64,000 nt of DNA from Undaria pinnatifida (taxonomy: Eukaryota; Sar; Phaeophyceae; Laminariales; Alariaceae), in contig JABAKD010000007.1 in NCBI GenBank assembly GCA_012845835.1, positions 7,108,222 through 7,172,221 on the forward strand, written 5' to 3'. The notes beneath the pieces are model-generated. The model ran no database searches. It was not told the origin of the DNA and saw only the letters and a list, made by a program, of their open reading frames with translations. Shown one piece after another: positions 56,901-64,000 of the stretch. The position numbers and the translations under genes are program-made. The number at the start of each line of letters is the position of its first letter. The stretch's first letter is position 1.

Positions 56901-58308
56901 CGCAACAACAGACGTCAACCATAAACGTCAACCGGGGTTTGATTAATCCATGATATATTCATCAGGCACGAAAGTCCACACGCAAAAACTTGTTAGATCA
57001 AAATATCAAATTTCCCCTAGATCAACCGCTGGCCATGGAGAGCACAGAAGAATGCGTCATTGGAGCATCGAAACAATATCAGGCGAAAGGGGGGGTGTGA
57101 CAGCCCGAAACGTATGTGGCAACGAACGCGAAAAGTGAATGTTGGATGTACAACATGGACGGATCTCGAGGATCGGACGGCGCATACGGCAAAAAGATCG
57201 TGCGAGGGTTTGACTCGGACACTCGTTCTGACCCACGAGGCTGTTGCATAATCACGAACTTTTTACAACTACACGTCGAAGATTGGGTGCAATGTTGGTG
57301 CTGCGTACCTTAAGGGGTTGCTTTGAAGGAGGAGGTCGGGGTCAGCGGTAGCCAGCAGCGGCCGCGTTTGTGGCAGATACGAATGAGAGTGATTAAATAA
57401 TAAATACTGCAGACACGACTACTGGCAACTCAACAAACATTCGACATAGATAGGCCGTGATAAAGGTTCAAGCGTACGCACGTTGAAACGACAGCCTACA
57501 TCCCTAACTCGAATAGACAGACAAAACTATCATGCCAGAATGGGACGTCGATGTTCGCCTAAGGTCAATCTTGTGTGTAATGTACTAGACCCGCAACCAA
57601 ACAAATACGAATGTGCGATGATGCGCTTAAGATGCAATGGCTCGATGCATGTGGTTCATAGGCCCAAGCACGTAGTGCACAGCAGTTCCTTCTGATAATT
57701 AGCGTTCTCCTGTAGGCGCGGACCCTCCTTGTTTCTACGGTTTTACGCACGAGGCGATACTTGACACACTGCATCACCCACGCTGAGAACGACGTACATG
57801 CGCATGCACGGAATAAGTAACACGACGAAAAATAGTGCAAACCTCAAACGGTGCTCTGATGGGATTGAGGACGATTTCCGTTGAGCTACGCCGCTTGTCT
57901 GTGAAGGCACCGTTGGAAGTCGATATCCCTGGTCGTGGCTTAGAAAATGTTCTTGAGACGAGCTACGATAAAAGTAAATATCTTCGGACGAAATTGTTTC
58001 TGCATGACGGGGCTCTCCACGACACAAAATCATCATAGATCACACGTAGTTTGTTCGTATTTCTCTTGTTGCATACCTAGGTCATGGGATTGTCTGTTGT
58101 AGTGGTAATATTCTCCTCGACATCGGTTTTAAGGTGGAGGACGCAACTCATAAAGAAAGAAACACAAAACGTTGGCGACGTACCTTTATTGAGCACGCCT
58201 CTTTTACATCGCAACGACAAGTCGGGACTCATCTTTACCCTGTGCATGGGCGGAAAGGCGTAAAATGAGCGCGGTGCCGACAACCAGAGCAAAACACGAG
58301 AAGCGCAT
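38768..58308 (-). CDS. Secreted multi-module cysteine-rich protein gene(s), reconstructed
   Basis: A signal-peptide exon (58308-58239) is followed on the same strand by eleven small exons: 56592-56524, 54520-54431, 53986-53903, 51949-51866, 49850-49777, 47707-47618, 47182-47099, 46184-46104, 45475-45392, 41139-41056 and 38851-38768. All but 49850-49777 are 69, 81, 84 or 90 bases, enter in phase 1 and leave in phase 1 (typically C-G|gtgag), so any subset splices in frame. Most encode C-x5-C-x5-C-C-x4/5-C-x6-C, a spacing like hevein-type domains but without the aromatic sugar-binding residues. No terminal exon or membrane anchor is certain, and the run may be one ~20-kb gene or several tandem genes. 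Two blocks containing exons were duplicated (46.9-51.2/53.7-58.0 and 38.1/40.4 kb). Confidence 0.6.
39000..40340. other. Intervening sequence, no exon recognised
   Basis: No CC-motif exon or signal found. Fragments near 39910 and 40045 (cactcctgtgaa, ggtcactcccgcga) hint at old MITE relics. Confidence 0.4.
40348..41215. repeat. Duplicated block C2
   Basis: Direct-orientation partner of 38090-38940, offset about 2.26-2.29 kb with many substitutions and small indels. It includes module exon M10 and a downstream minus-strand stretch ending N-G-L-F-stop that is preserved in both copies and might be a terminal exon. Confidence 0.8.
41056..41139 (-). CDS. Cysteine-module exon M10
   Basis: 84 bases, acceptor attatcag|, donor TGTG|gtgagg, phase 1-1. 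Reads D-CKETGYCLNGLICCDSDGS then CVTDEELC; six cysteines. Confidence 0.75.
41521..41789. mobile_element. MITE, ~269 bp, with terminal inverted repeats
   Basis: Starts gaccaaggctacggtagggg and ends with the reverse complement of that sequence (one mismatch). The inverse-orientation sister at 61346-61613 aligns along its whole length. Inside, ccactcgcacgagtagct and ttactcgcgcgagtga form short palindromes near each end. No coding capacity; a non-autonomous DNA transposon of unknown superfamily. Flanks ctct/gtct could be an imperfect 4-bp target duplication. Confidence 0.88.
42215..42312. mobile_element. Probable relic of the same MITE family
   Basis: Shows gagtcactcgggcgac and ggcggtatcccccctaacgt at about the spacing of the MITE end, strongly diverged. 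Confidence 0.45.
42957..43615. repeat. Diverged tandem duplication, ~390-bp unit
   Basis: 42957-43200 and 43348-43612 share in order: gatagcccccc, gtcgtatctc-tgaa, a ttcgttaaagaaaatcgc-type stretch, a G-run, and a cagaatcagtc-like end. The second copy has gained an ATG triplet run (43526-43551). Confidence 0.65.
43526..43551. repeat. (ATG)n triplet microsatellite
   Basis: Nine uninterrupted ATG/GAT triplets inside the second copy of the 390-bp duplication. Confidence 0.9.
44352..44894 (-). CDS. Two adjacent related open frames, unrecognised
   Basis: 44894-44697 and 44594-44352 each code a stretch of similar design: VYDRFH..HRNVVIVEQEAYP..VFYW and VYTHVKQFF..TSNLFVVEQGGG..TVYLN, i.e. an N-x2-V-V-E-Q core about ten residues before V-x-Y. 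This suggests an old duplication of a coding exon. No family was recognised and splice borders are unclear, so it could be a relic of another gene within this strand. Confidence 0.3.
45392..45475 (-). CDS. Cysteine-module exon M9
   Basis: 84 bases, acceptor ctgtgcag|, donor TGCG|gtgagg, phase 1-1. Reads VSCATDDHCGDELFCCSDGT then CVQDLELC. Confidence 0.75.
46104..46184 (-). CDS. Cysteine-module exon M8
   Basis: 81 bases, acceptor cgacggcag|, donor TGTG|gtgaga, phase 1-1. Reads ACEDDSQCKDDLVCCPNGD then CIHELELC. Confidence 0.75.
46355..46825 (+). CDS. 156-aa open frame, probably not a gene
   Basis: Open but opposite to the module exons and inside their intron. Its DNA contains an internal ~60-bp imperfect repeat (ggttatttaccaggaac and agttatttgcctggaag). 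Arg/Leu-rich without a recognisable domain, signal peptide or splice sites. Confidence 0.12.
   Translation: MQAASVNPAREQMNHTDWVRRLFTRNYFRTYSPLNTTRWNETSLIYREKKRILGPKCRVRQLFAWKHFLLTRRLIGSVYRELGIEAYVQARHTIKQRLSTTKHLNTTERYSGPSTVGLEPFSVENSYLADRRGLEIGGALRRLPIPLLIHAAHSQQ
47099..47182 (-). CDS. Cysteine-module exon M7 (block A)
   Basis: 84 bases, acceptor ggtggcag|, donor AAAG|gtgaga, phase 1-1. Reads GCARDTQCPGDTICCPDGS then CALDLELC-K; all six cysteines present. Confidence 0.78.
47371..47525. mobile_element. MITE relic in block A
   Basis: taggctttggtagagggcgg, ggggtcactcgcgcgagta and ttcgcaatgga correspond in order to one half of the intact MITEs. An equivalent relic in block B (54174-54335) shows that the insertion predates the block duplication. 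Confidence 0.7.
47618..47707 (-). CDS. Second-type cysteine module exon M6 (block A)
   Basis: 90 bases, acceptor gttaattcag|, donor AAGG|gtgggt, phase 1-1. Reads EHSYLYPGAPCNTEGGC then DCYKRKCINGFCK: cysteine spacing C-x5-C-x1-C-x4-C-x4-C, unlike the other modules. It differs from its block-B copy at 3 of 90 bases although neighbouring intron DNA is strongly diverged. Confidence 0.78.
47720..49776. other. Intron sequence of block A, no supported exon
   Basis: Frames such as 48842-48516 minus (FQSVPNDDVDITR) and 48118-48312 plus have likeness to block B, but that follows from the DNA duplication; frames are broken in one copy or the other and no splice sites fit. Confidence 0.4.
49777..49850 (-). 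pseudogene. Cysteine-module exon M5, frameshifted (block A)
   Basis: Paralogue of M1. Acceptor acgcag| and donor |gtaaga are kept, but 5 extra bases near 49787-49791 make it 74 bases, so it is no longer in frame; the reading ECQTNGDCDTECCATLYDPS then loses its last cysteine. It may be skipped or mark loss of function of this part of the gene. Confidence 0.7.
51866..51949 (-). CDS. Cysteine-module exon M4
   Basis: 84 bases, acceptor gtttgcag|, donor TGCG|gtgagc, phase 1-1. Reads AGCENNDDCPEDLFCCPDGS then CIQEHDYC-G, the clearest example of the C-x5-C-x5-CC-x4-C-x6-C-G pattern. It lies between the two duplicated blocks. Confidence 0.8.
52000..53690. other. Sequence between blocks, no further exon recognised
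   Basis: A minus-strand stretch RRECDACYGRNCT near 52800 is cysteine-bearing, but its borders do not give a phase 1-1 exon, so it was not called. Confidence 0.4.
53903..53986 (-). CDS. Cysteine-module exon M3 (block B), two cysteines lost
   Basis: 84 bases with good acceptor (gtggcag|) and donor (|gtaaga), phase 1-1 and open. Reads GSVRDTQCPGSTICCPDGS then CALELELY-N: compared with M7 the first cysteine is Ser and the last is Tyr. The exon can splice in but could form at most two disulphides. Confidence 0.72.
54174..54335. mobile_element. MITE relic in block B
   Basis: ataggctttggtagaggggg and aggtcacttgcgcgagtcc, at the same place as the relic in block A. Confidence 0.68.
54431..54520 (-). 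CDS. Second-type cysteine module exon M2 (block B)
   Basis: 90 bases, acceptor gttaattcag|, donor AAAG|gtaggt, phase 1-1. Reads EHSYLYPGAPCNTEDGC then DCYKRKCINGFCK, one residue different from M6. Confidence 0.8.
54540..56523. other. Intron sequence of block B, no supported exon
   Basis: A cysteine-bearing minus frame at 55121-54888 (KVCVCPATWDTCHCEHHC) has no matching splice borders and is interrupted by a stop in block A, so it was left uncalled. Confidence 0.4.
56524..56592 (-). CDS. Cysteine-module exon M1 (block B)
   Basis: 69 bases, acceptor caaagcag|, donor GTCG|gtaagt, phase 1-1. Reads ECDTNVDCDTECCATLYDPS then ICV: C-x5-C-x3-CC-x8-C, five cysteines. Confidence 0.7.
58239..58308 (-). 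CDS. Signal-peptide exon of the cysteine-module gene
   Basis: ATG at 58308 in the context CACCACCATGC opens MRFSCFALVVGTALILRLSA then HAQ-G, a textbook signal peptide with an A-x-A/AQ cleavage zone, followed at once by donor CAGG|gtaaag in phase 1, the phase used by every downstream module. If read through, a stop follows 11 codons later, which favours splicing. No copy of this exon was found near block A. Confidence 0.7.
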
Positions 58309-58739
58309 GGTGGTGAAGTTAAGCGCAGTAGGTGCCTGGACAAGTTCACCTAGCGGAGATCAAAACAAGACGGCGTGGTGTATTTGTGACGGCGTGGTGT
58401 ATTTGTGACATGCGGAAGACGATGCATGTTTTACTAGCTGTGCATTCAAACGGCTGTGCGGTCCACATGATCGAAGATTATCGTGGGGGTTCCACGGGCC
58501 GTTCATACAAAGCAAGCGTCAATCAAATGAGCTGCCCCATGACCTATGAAACGCGCTTCAAACACCGTGTCAAATGTATCGATACTGAGCGATATATGTA
58601 GCGAACAATATGAAGCTCAACCAATGTGGAAGAATACAATAATATATGATTGACCGGCATCACACCGTGAGCCGATGTTTTTGCAATCCCAGCTGACCGC
58701 AGGGATGTCACTTTGACGATTCCAACCACATGTCAATGC

Positions 58740-60600
58740 AGGGAACTTACCCCTACCTCGTCCAAAAAAAAAAACAATGTAAGCACTCGTGAAATGTCAT
58801 CGCTCGAATCACCGACCACGTTTCCTTGAACTGGTTTACGCTATATATAAAAGGCATATACCATACTATACGTGCTTTCTATACGTCCAACAACAGTCGA
58901 GATTTGCATGTAAACATTAGTACTCGTGCTGTGCAGTCATTTTCTGTAGATTGCAATGCTGAGAAAAATACAAGGCAATAAGTTCTGGCAATTATAACCT
59001 CCTCATCCATCTCAAGTCACAAAGACAAAGATAAACATGTCAGTGATACCCCTATTCCAATCAAGAGTTTGACCTGAAGAGTGTTGCTGGAAACAAGGGA
59101 CAATCTCGTGTCTTAGTGAGGATGCACATCGAGAAACCGGCCATCACACAATACAAGTAGCCACCAGCGAGAAAGGCGCTCAATCGCTGCAACTGGAAGC
59201 TTCAGAACTTTTGCCCCGCTGCCTTAATGTTGGTCTGAAACTCACACAACTGAGATACTGCTAGTAGTGACTATTGCTAGAGTTTCTTGACAAACAATAT
59301 TCGAAACACGCCGCGCAACCACGGCGACAAATCTAAAATAGAGAAGCCGGGCATTTTGTTTGCATTCCTTGCACGCGATCGCCCCTACGGTGCCGGGATA
59401 TAAGGTCGCGAAATATAGACAAGAGCAATTACTTTTTTTTTTTTTTTTTTTTTTTATCCTCCGGCGGATGGGGAAAAATAAAGCTTTAGCTCACCACACT
59501 TCCGCGTATTTTTATACGCGTCGTGTGTCGATTTAACTCAGTTGCTTTCGCAGCCCAACGCTAGCTGGCAATTACAGAGTTCATCATTGGGTCTGCGGTA
59601 TCCCAACAAATGCGTCATACCGCTTTCGGTGTGTACAGACTGTCATGGTGTAACTAGTCAGGCATGTGGAATCCTTATTATTGATACATACGTTCGAGAG
59701 AAGATACAAGTTCGTTGTATAAATACGCAATCTGCCAGTTCTATTGATCATGTTGGGTGGTGAGCGCTGGATTGTGACATACATACATGGCGATTTCTAC
59801 ACCGGTTTCAAAGGCTGGATATATACTACACAGATTTTGCAATAAAAACCGCTAGGGCAGATATTTGAACTAGACCGCCGAGATCGTACAATGTTTTCAT
59901 GCATTCAAGGCGACTTTGCTTTCAAGTCATTCGCTCGTTCGTTGGGGTTTTGTTCCGATTGATTGGTCGTTTTCGGTTTTTGGACATTTTGGTTGTTTTG
60001 TCGTTCGGCTGTTTACTCGTCGTTCACGTGTTTGTTGTGCCGATTTTCCCGGTGAAAAAAATTGACGCGCGCTGCTAGGACAGAGGCAGCGTTTTGGTGT
60101 AAAGTTGTTTATGAATGAGCGGGTTTCTTTACACCAAAATAGTCGGAAATAATAGGGACTTTTTGCTTTCACTACTTTTTTATTCGTCGGGCAGCACCTC
60201 AGTTGCTTCCTAGATGCTTTTTTTTTGGTGAGGTACATAGAGCTTTTTAAGTGCGAGGTTCCTCCGATAAGACATGGTACACTTCTGCTATGGCAGGCGT
60301 TTCTGATCACAATCTATGTTTGACGCATCTTGCCGTAAAGAAAGGTGCACCATTTTGTTTTCTGAGGGCGGTCTTCTCTGGGGAGCGCTATAGGTCGTCC
60401 AAATTTACATATTTTAGCTCAGCCGTAGAACAAAATACACGATTGACGACTAGTTACGACCTTGTGGTCTGTCGATTCTGGGTCATAGAGGGTTAAGCAG
60501 CCCCATCATTTTCGAACATGTTCGAGCAAAAAGTGCTCTATCTATCGTAGCACGTGCTTAGTGTTTCATATGTCCTACGGCGGACGTTTGTGTCACGCGT
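58740..60600. other. Intergenic, no gene recognised
   Basis: Contains a 23-T run (59433-59455), short TA-rich parts and several short frames without likeness to any family. Confidence 0.4.
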
Positions 60601-60609
60601 TTTCGTATC

Positions 60610-60870
60610 CCCTTGGCAATACATCAACCCACCGTTAAAATATCAACCCCTCCTCCAGACATCACCCCCCCCCTCCCGAAAAACAACCTCCCCTACCGAA
60701 TTTCAAGCCCGTGCCTTCAAACGATCAACCTCCTCTTCCAAGTTTCTATCCCCCTTCATTTATCAACTTCCTCTTCCACATTTTAACCCCCCTTTTAGCA
60801 AATTACAACCCCCCCATCAAAATATCACCCCCCCCTTGAAGTATTCTAACCACCCTAAGCCCTCCCCGAC
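60610..60870. repeat. ~20-bp degenerate tandem repeat, C-rich orientation
   Basis: Units of the form A-rich 'aaaatatcaa' plus a run of C, repeated about a dozen times with drift (tatcaaccc, catcacccccc, atttcaagccc, atattctaacc). The same unit appears in opposite orientation at 62575-62720 and again C-rich at 62105-62225. Confidence 0.75.
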
Positions 60871-60934
60871 TGATAGGCTTTCTGCTGCTGAAGGAAGATC
60901 TCCACCCACGTTATATCGAACATGATATTGCTGT

Positions 60935-61158
60935 CATATTCCCCCCCCCATCAAAAACGGGTTTTACAGTTTCCGCGCACAGACTGACAAACATCACCCT
61001 GTTGACCCTGATAGGTACTCTGTAGTTGAAAGGGGAGTCGCCGACCTATGTCCTTAATGAGGACACACAACACGTGCTACGCGCGATCGGAGTATCACAC
61101 AACTTGCGAAGATGATTTTGGACAAAGTCTTCGATATCACAGCTGTGTAGTGTATTTA
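60935..61158 (+). repeat. Dispersed repeat R1, long copy
   Basis: Full-length match to 31499-31715 with indels; ends ttcgatatcacagctg. Confidence 0.8.
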
Positions 61159-61345
61159 TATTTTATAAGTCGTTGGTGATCTCACAGTTGATATAAGCCG
61201 TGATAAAGTACATCATTCCTGATATAGTCCTTTTTTGTGACGATGATGTACTGTATCAAGGGTGGTATAGCCCACCATCAGTGACTGACACACTGCTGAG
61301 ATGTAATGCGCGTTGACTGACTTTTCCCGGAGCGGTGGTAGACTG

Positions 61346-61613
61346 GACCAAGGCTACGGTAGGGGGGTCCCCTTTTGGGCCTTTTATTTCAGTGGCTAGG
61401 GGTCACTCGCGCGAGTAACGCCTTTGTTCGTACGAGATCTTACGCTTTCTTCATGTTTTACATTGACGAAATCAATCCGCAATGCAAGGTGATCTAAGCT
61501 GCGCCAAAACAAGTGCCTAAACCATCTTCGTCCGTGGGGTACAGAGCCACTCGTGCGAGTGGCTCTAACACACCAGTGAAAATGGGGGTACCCCCCCTAC
61601 CGTAGCCTTGGTC
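61346..61613. mobile_element. MITE, 268 bp, with TIRs and ACTG target duplication
   Basis: Begins gaccaaggctacggtagggg and ends ccctaccgtagccttggtc. It is the inverse of the copy at 41521-41789 along its whole length. The flanking bases actg|..|actg are a perfect 4-bp direct repeat, consistent with target-site duplication. Palindromes tcactcgcgcgagtaa and ccactcgtgcgagtgg lie about 60-65 bp from each end. Confidence 0.9.
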
Positions 61614-62104
61614 ACTGGTTAAGTATAGAGTAGTGAACCTGAAAACCAAGGGAGATATAGAAATGTGATATAGAATATACGTGCAGACATATATATACCA
61701 AAATCAGTTAAATTCGACCGGTATGGCTGCGAGTTGTGTACGGAGCGGTTATATAGGCACATCTCCGGTTATTTAGAGTTGGGGTGTAAAAAATCATGCG
61801 TGTTCTAGACGGAACCCATTGCATATCAATGGCGATATTGACAGAATATGTTGCATATCAAGGGCAGTACAACGAACTTCAGTGGCCACCTCACAGCTGA
61901 GATAGGTAGGTGTCAAAACTCGTGATATAGGTCGCTGATATGGCACGTCAAGGGTGGTATAATACAGTATCAAGGAAAAAAGCACTGACCCGCTCTGCAT
62001 GGAGTAGTTTGAATGCAGTAGACCTGGTTGCTTGTGGAAATATGTCGTAGGGGTTGCGATAATATATCGATTTGTCGTCTCCGTTACGCATTCTTCATAA
62101 ACCA

Positions 62105-62225
62105 ATTCAAAATGTCACGCCCCCATTCAAAAAAAAAAAAAAACTCAACTCCTCCTGAAAAACATCAACGCACTGAAACACTCTAACCCCCCCCTGACAA
62201 ATACCACCCCCCCGCTGAAATTCTC
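62105..62225. repeat. ~20-bp degenerate tandem repeat, C-rich orientation, second site
   Basis: caactcctcctgaaaaacat, acactctaacccccccctg and similar units, related to 60610-60870. Confidence 0.65.
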
Positions 62226-62344
62226 TGTCCTCAACCTGACTAAAACGCTTGGGGTTAGCCCGCAAATACATTATATCTATGTGAAGGTACTGTATCAAAG
62301 GTAATATAGCCCCCATGATTAGACCACCAAGTAGTATGTGAAAT

Positions 62345-62465
62345 ATAATAATGTAATATAAAAATATAAATACACTCCAGCTGTGACATCGAATATTTTG
62401 TCCAAACTCATCTTCGCAAGCTGTGTGTAATACTCCGATCGCGCGTATCACGTGTTGTGTGTCCT
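62345..62465 (-). repeat. Dispersed repeat R1, inverted partial copy
   Basis: Reverse complement of the R1 3' part: aaatacactccagctgtgac to atactccgatcgcgcg, then tgtgtcctcatt. Confidence 0.82.
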
Positions 62466-62574
62466 CATTTAATATTTAGGACACAGGAAATATAAATGTA
62501 TTTTATTTGTACTATATCATCCTTGATATAGGTACAGTATATCCGTGGGCTATCGTCAACGTTTTAGTTGGGAC

Positions 62575-62720
62575 GGGGTTGGAATATTTCAGAGGGGGGG
62601 TTGATGTTTCGAAGGGGGGGTTGATATCTTGCTGGGGGGTGATATTTTCCAGCGGCGGTGGTTGATATTTCAAAGCGGGGGATTATAGTATAAAGGGGGT
62701 GTGAATGTTGCCGAAGGGAT
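62575..62720. repeat. ~20-bp degenerate tandem repeat, G-rich orientation
   Basis: ggttgatatttc/aggggggg units repeated about seven times; inverse of the arrays at 60.6 and 62.1 kb. One more unit lies at 62875-62895. Confidence 0.78.
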
Positions 62721-62909
62721 ACGCTAAATCGGAGCGGTGGTGTAGGCACATCATCGGCTAAATGAATAAAAAAAATTACACAGAATATCATGCGAAATAT
62801 GGACGTACAGTTTTGTATATTTGTATTGATCGGGAGATATGGCCCAACTTCATCGACTGACTAGGGGAGGGGTCGTATTTCGAAGCGGTGGTTGATAGTT
62901 TAAAAGAAG

Positions 62910-63241
62910 TTGTCAACAATGCAAACCGAAGACGATTTATCGGGGAAACTCGTTATAAATTACATCAAGTACGTCGAAAACACAATATGGACACTATTGT
63001 TGGAAAAGAACTATCCCACGTTATTAGGGGTGTGGCAAAACGGTTCTGAGCTCCCAACACGTAGGAGAGGTAAAGATCTCCCGGAAACGTGAAACTACTT
63101 GATGATCAATGACCAACAGGAAGTTCGTCACTTACTTGAGGAGGTCAACTGGCCAGGTGTACATTATCTTGGCTCAAAAGGTACAACCCCTATCGTGGTA
63201 TTACTCAAAAAAAAATCTGACATTCCGACGACTTGGGGCTA
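62910..63241 (+). pseudogene. Unrecognised ORF with one internal TGA
   Basis: The frame from the ATG reads MSTMQTEDDLSGKLVINYIK to RGKDLPET, meets TGA at 63090-63092, and goes on in the same frame through DQQEVRHLLEEVNWPGVHYL and SKGTTPIVVLLKKKSDI to a stop at 63239-63241. Amino-acid texture looks protein-like on both sides of the TGA. A fragment at 34048-34118 is related. I do not recognise the family; it may be part of a transposable element. Confidence 0.35.
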
Positions 63242-63299
63242 AGAAGCCCTGCCGTTCGTTCGGAGAAGAGAAAAACAGGAAAAGTGCTACCTCTACCAC

Positions 63300-64000
63300 A
63301 GTCACAGCACGCGTATTTCGTCAGTGAAATCTACGACTTTGTCAAAAATGCATGTTTAATTACAACCTGTGAGTGCGTGCAGTTTCGACATCGCGTCTAA
63401 CGAGCTGTGATTGTTTTGTCGTGGAGAATATTTGTCGGCAATTCCTCTTGGCATTACGAGTGGCTAGTACCGGGTCCAACAAGACGACTTAGGCGAAAAG
63501 ATTCGTTTAGGCAATTTCTTACACAGTCGGATTCCACCAGTCGACAACGGCCCTTTCCAACCGGACCTTGTTTCCACTGGATTCTTTTGGTCCTTCTTTG
63601 TTATCGTCAGTCGTCGAGTCGATTTTAAAGTTAGTATGATTATTGTAGAGGCCGGTTGGTTTGATGGAGTACTGCTGTACTGCCGTATGTATGGCGCCCG
63701 AAACTCGGTTGGCAGCTCTGTGCTTCGCGCGTTCCTCGCGAGTAACGCGTGCTTCACGCGCGACGAACCTTCGTCCAAGCGGTTTGGGGGCGTTGGGCTT
63801 AGCTGAAACCCGCCAAGCTACGTTTGTGGCGTTGCACTCAGCCGAGAGCCTTAAAAGCTACAGCAGGCGTAGCCGTTGTTGGCGAAATGGCATCGATAAC
63901 GCGTGCTACTGCTGTCGTGTGATAAATGCTGCTGGCGACTGGAGCAAGGTGTGCGCCACGCTGACTTGCGGCGAGAAGCAACAACGGTGATAGCCAAGGC
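63300..64000. other. Right end of window, no gene assigned
   Basis: A 109-codon plus frame (63661-63990) and an overlapping 104-codon minus frame exist, but neither resembles a known family and no splice support is visible. Confidence 0.35.

Larger units (their letters stand above)
53700..57951. repeat. Duplicated block B (~4.25 kb)
   Basis: Partner of 46886-51166 in direct orientation. It carries exons M3, M2 and M1 in the order of M7, M6 and M5. Confidence 0.88.

Noticed and set aside
1-64000. tRNA, rRNA, CRISPR arrays or an integrated phaeovirus
   Set aside because: No cloverleaf with matching A and B boxes was noticed by eye, no regular spacer-repeat array exists (the 79-bp units have no spacers), and no viral core genes were seen. 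A tRNA scan was not possible here.

Overview
The window looks like nuclear DNA of an intron-rich eukaryote, most likely a stramenopile of the brown-algal (Ectocarpus-like) type. This is inferred from long introns (0.2-4.3 kb) around short exons with GT..AG borders, a DUF445 membrane-protein gene, a secreted Lin-12/Notch-repeat (LNR) protein, a Ty3/gypsy chromovirus fragment, a Ty1/copia gag fragment, TTAGGG-like interstitial repeats and many C/G-rich simple repeats. There is no sign of bacterial operons, CRISPR, rRNA or a viral genome. Most long open frames here are repeat- or intron-derived and were not accepted as genes.

Layout. (1) 528-11540, plus strand: a DUF445-family gene of at least seven exons, whose N-terminus is probably outside the window. 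Its introns hold degenerate partial copies of its own exons, a ~400-bp tandem repeat with a strong hairpin, two (TACCC)n arrays, and a copia gag fragment lying between telomere-like repeats. (2) 11.6-20.3 kb: no gene recognised; CCCATGGG-type minisatellite at 12.6-13.9 kb and triplet repeats. (3) 20341-26619, plus strand: a complete five-exon gene for a 308-aa secreted protein with two LNR modules and a discoidin-like C-terminal part. (4) 26.7-36.6 kb: decayed DNA with uncertain ORFs and dispersed repeats. (5) 36.6-38.07 kb, minus strand: integrase-chromodomain part of a Ty3/gypsy element, truncated and broken. (6) 38.1-58.3 kb, minus strand: a run of small exons, nearly all phase 1-1, each coding one compact cysteine-rich module, headed by a signal-peptide exon with a phase-1 donor at 58.3 kb. 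It contains a ~4.25-kb duplicated block (46.9-51.2 and 53.7-58.0 kb) and a ~0.85-kb one (38.1-38.95 and 40.35-41.2 kb). (7) 58.4-64 kb: repeats, a complete MITE and one ORF remnant.

The most interesting item is region 6: a candidate fast-evolving secreted multi-module protein, or a tandem set of such genes, built by exon duplication. The six-cysteine modules have spacing like hevein-type domains but lack the aromatic sugar-binding residues of hevein. Some duplicate modules are kept almost unchanged while others have lost cysteines or reading frame. Together with the LNR gene, two adjacent loci encode secreted, disulphide-rich proteins built from phase-1 modules. All exon borders were read by eye from splice-site and phase agreement, without transcript support.
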